64,000 nt of DNA, taken from NCBI GenBank assembly GCA_965224495.1, contig CBDCZI010000017.1, forward strand, positions 1-64,000, read 5' to 3'. The position numbers and the translations under genes are program-made. Below the pieces are notes generated by a model that was given only the letters and a program-made list of their open reading frames with translations, had not been told where the DNA came from and made no database searches. Origin of the DNA: CBDCZI01 sp965224495. GTDB lineage: Bacteria; Bacteroidota; Bacteroidia; Cytophagales; JAAEPT01. Below are positions 62,795-64,000 of this stretch, one piece after another; positions within the stretch are counted from its first letter, which is position 1, and each line of letters starts with the position of its first letter.

Positions 62795-64000
62795 ATGAGT
62801 GACGCTATCAAGCACGAATGCGGTATCGCAATGGTCAGGTTATTAAAACCTTACAGTTATTATATTGAAAAATACGGCACGCCACTGTACCCTATTAATA
62901 AAATGTATATGTTGATGGAAAAACAACATAACAGAGGGCAAGATGGTGTAGGGATTGCTTCTATTAAATTAGACGTACCCGAAGGAACTCGTTATATCAG
63001 TCGTTACCGTTCGATTTCGGACCAACCAATTGCTGATATTTTTAAAAAAATAAACAAAAAATTCAAAAAGGTTAAAAAAACGAACCCTAAAGAGTTTAAA
63101 AACGCCAAATGGCTACAAGAAAACTGTGCCTTTACAGGAGAAGTTTTTTTAGGACATTTGCGTTACGGAACACACGGAAAAAACAGCATCGAAAGTTGCC
63201 ACCCCTTTTTACGTCAAAACAACTGGCGAAGTAAAAGTTTAGTTATTGCAGGAAACTTCAATATGACCAATGTCGATGAATTATTTCGACGTTTGGTTGA
63301 GCTAGGACAACACCCAAAAGAAAAAGCCGATACAGTAACTGTACTCGAAAAAATAGGGCATTTTCAAGACGAAGAAAGCCAACGTATTTTCTCTAAATAC
63401 AAAGATGAATTCACTAACAACGAAATCTCTAAAAAAATAGAAGAGGAAATGGATATGCAAGGTATCTTAGAGCGTTCTTGTAAAGACTTTGACGGTGGAT
63501 ATGCTATGTGTGGAATCACAGGATACGGAGCATCATTTGTTGCTCGTGACCCCGCAGGTATTCGTCCAGCTTACTATTATGCCGATGATGAGGTAGTTGT
63601 TGTTGCTTCAGAAAAACCTGCCATCAAGACTGCTTTTGGAGTTGATTACGATAAAATAAAAGAAGTAGAACCAGGACACGCTTTAATCATAGAGAAAAGT
63701 GGTGAATGGTCAATGAAACCATTTATTGACTCATTACCTAAGCAAAGTTGCTCTTTTGAACGTATCTATTTCTCACGTGGTTCGGACCCTGAAATCTACC
63801 AAGAAAGAAAAAATTTAGGTAAACTATTAGTTCCTCGAATTTTAAAATCGGTAAATAACGATTTAGAAAACACCGTATTTTCTTTTATCCCCAACACTGC
63901 CGAAACGTCGTTTTTAGGAATGATAGAAGGTGTTTACGAACACTTATTTGAATACCGAAAAAACAAAGTCAAAGAAGGAAACCTCTCTGATAAAGAATTA
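62795..64000 (+). CDS. purF: Amidophosphoribosyltransferase-like protein (PurF family), truncated by window end
   Basis: From ATG 62795 the frame is open for 402 codons to the last base. The sequence MSDAIKHECGIAMVRLLKPY shows an N-terminal Ntn glutaminase with catalytic Cys at position 9, so eight residues would be removed. MEKQHNRGQDGVGIASIKL, LGHLRYGTHGKNSIESCHPF, AGNFNMTNVDELFRRLVELG, FVARDPAGIRPAYYYADDEV and CSFERIYFSRGSDPEIYQ follow as in PurF. The phosphoribosyl-transferase half mostly lies beyond the window. This is the longer Bacteroidota form (an insert near residues 75-110); it would make phosphoribosylamine from PRPP and glutamine, the first purine step, although some Bacteroidota carry it beside a classical PurF. 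Confidence 0.88.
   Translation, partial: MSDAIKHECGIAMVRLLKPYSYYIEKYGTPLYPINKMYMLMEKQHNRGQDGVGIASIKLDVPEGTRYISRYRSISDQPIADIFKKINKKFKKVKKTNPKEFKNAKWLQENCAFTGEVFLGHLRYGTHGKNSIESCHPFLRQNNWRSKSLVIAGNFNMTNVDELFRRLVELGQHPKEKADTVTVLEKIGHFQDEESQRIFSKYKDEFTNNEISKKIEEEMDMQGILERSCKDFDGGYAMCGITGYGASFVARDPAGIRPAYYYADDEVVVVASEKPAIKTAFGVDYDKIKEVEPGHALIIEKSGEWSMKPFIDSLPKQSCSFERIYFSRGSDPEIYQERKNLGKLLVPRILKSVNNDLENTVFSFIPNTAETSFLGMIEGVYEHLFEYRKNKVKEGNLSDKEL

Noticed and set aside
1..64000. CRISPR arrays, rRNA genes or prophage
   Set aside because: No regularly spaced short repeats, no rRNA sequence and no structural phage genes were seen; the DUF1353-like gene alone does not indicate a prophage.

Overview
The window looks like a low-GC chromosome segment from a member of the Bacteroidota, most probably order Flavobacteriales. 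The reasons are: several secreted proteins with type IX secretion (T9SS) C-terminal signals of both the type A and type B kind; promoters of the Bacteroidota form (TTG, about 19-21 bp, TAnnTTTG); a short RpoD without region 1.1; a fused E1 alpha/beta 2-oxoacid dehydrogenase; DUF4199, DUF2027-Smr and DUF1573 proteins; and a PurF-like protein of the Bacteroidota type. I cannot name a genus.

Layout. 1-5.3 kb is an accessory strip: a cut-off lipoprotein gene, an intact IS1182-family element with a visible ACGT target duplication, a Fic AMP-transferase with an operator-like repeat cluster, and a membrane-anchored epoxide-hydrolase-like protein lying between two same-orientation remnants that look like group II intron 3' ends. 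5.3-17.8 kb holds a coiled-coil/TPR secreted protein, a Nudix hydrolase, a lone GNAT protein, uvrC, a DUF1353-like protein, a frameshifted rarA, a DUF4199 membrane protein and a 1178-residue T9SS cargo built of repeats. 18-22 kb is a single large DUF4011-type SF1 helicase, a possible defence protein. 22-36 kb has nrdA-nrdB (with a DnaA-box-like cluster upstream), rplU-rpmA, a lipoprotein/SCO/cytochrome c trio, a type B T9SS protein overlapping a lamin-tail/beta-barrel gene, the fused E1 dehydrogenase, a DUF1573 protein and a DUF2027-Smr protein. 36-46 kb has kdsA, a methyltransferase, apaG, a frameshifted ung, pdxH, a small DUF493-like protein, a T9SS type A protein, a frameshifted 2-hydroxyacid dehydrogenase, a branching enzyme and RNase HI. 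46-54 kb is a minus-strand housekeeping run (lptF/G-like, rpsO, pnp, rpoD, trxB, LysM-M23 peptidase, mscS) with hairpin terminators, headed by tRNA-Gly and tRNA-Tyr. 54.4-62.7 kb is nuoHIJKLMN, the membrane arm of complex I plus NuoI, without nuoA-G beside it. The window ends inside a purF-like gene.

Points that stand out. (i) At least six +1 frameshifts, and no deletions, in rarA (two), ung, a dehydrogenase, nuoL and nuoN; because they hit essential genes and all go one way, base-calling insertions are the likeliest cause. (ii) A dispersed palindromic repeat, three copies, whose stems differ in sequence but stay paired. (iii) A NuoI with a tail of about 150 residues made of seven Pro-Lys repeats. 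(iv) A lamin-tail domain fused to a likely outer-membrane barrel, translationally coupled to a type B T9SS protein. (v) A stand-alone DUF4011 helicase whose C-terminus looks like a decayed nuclease domain. No CRISPR array, rRNA or prophage was seen.
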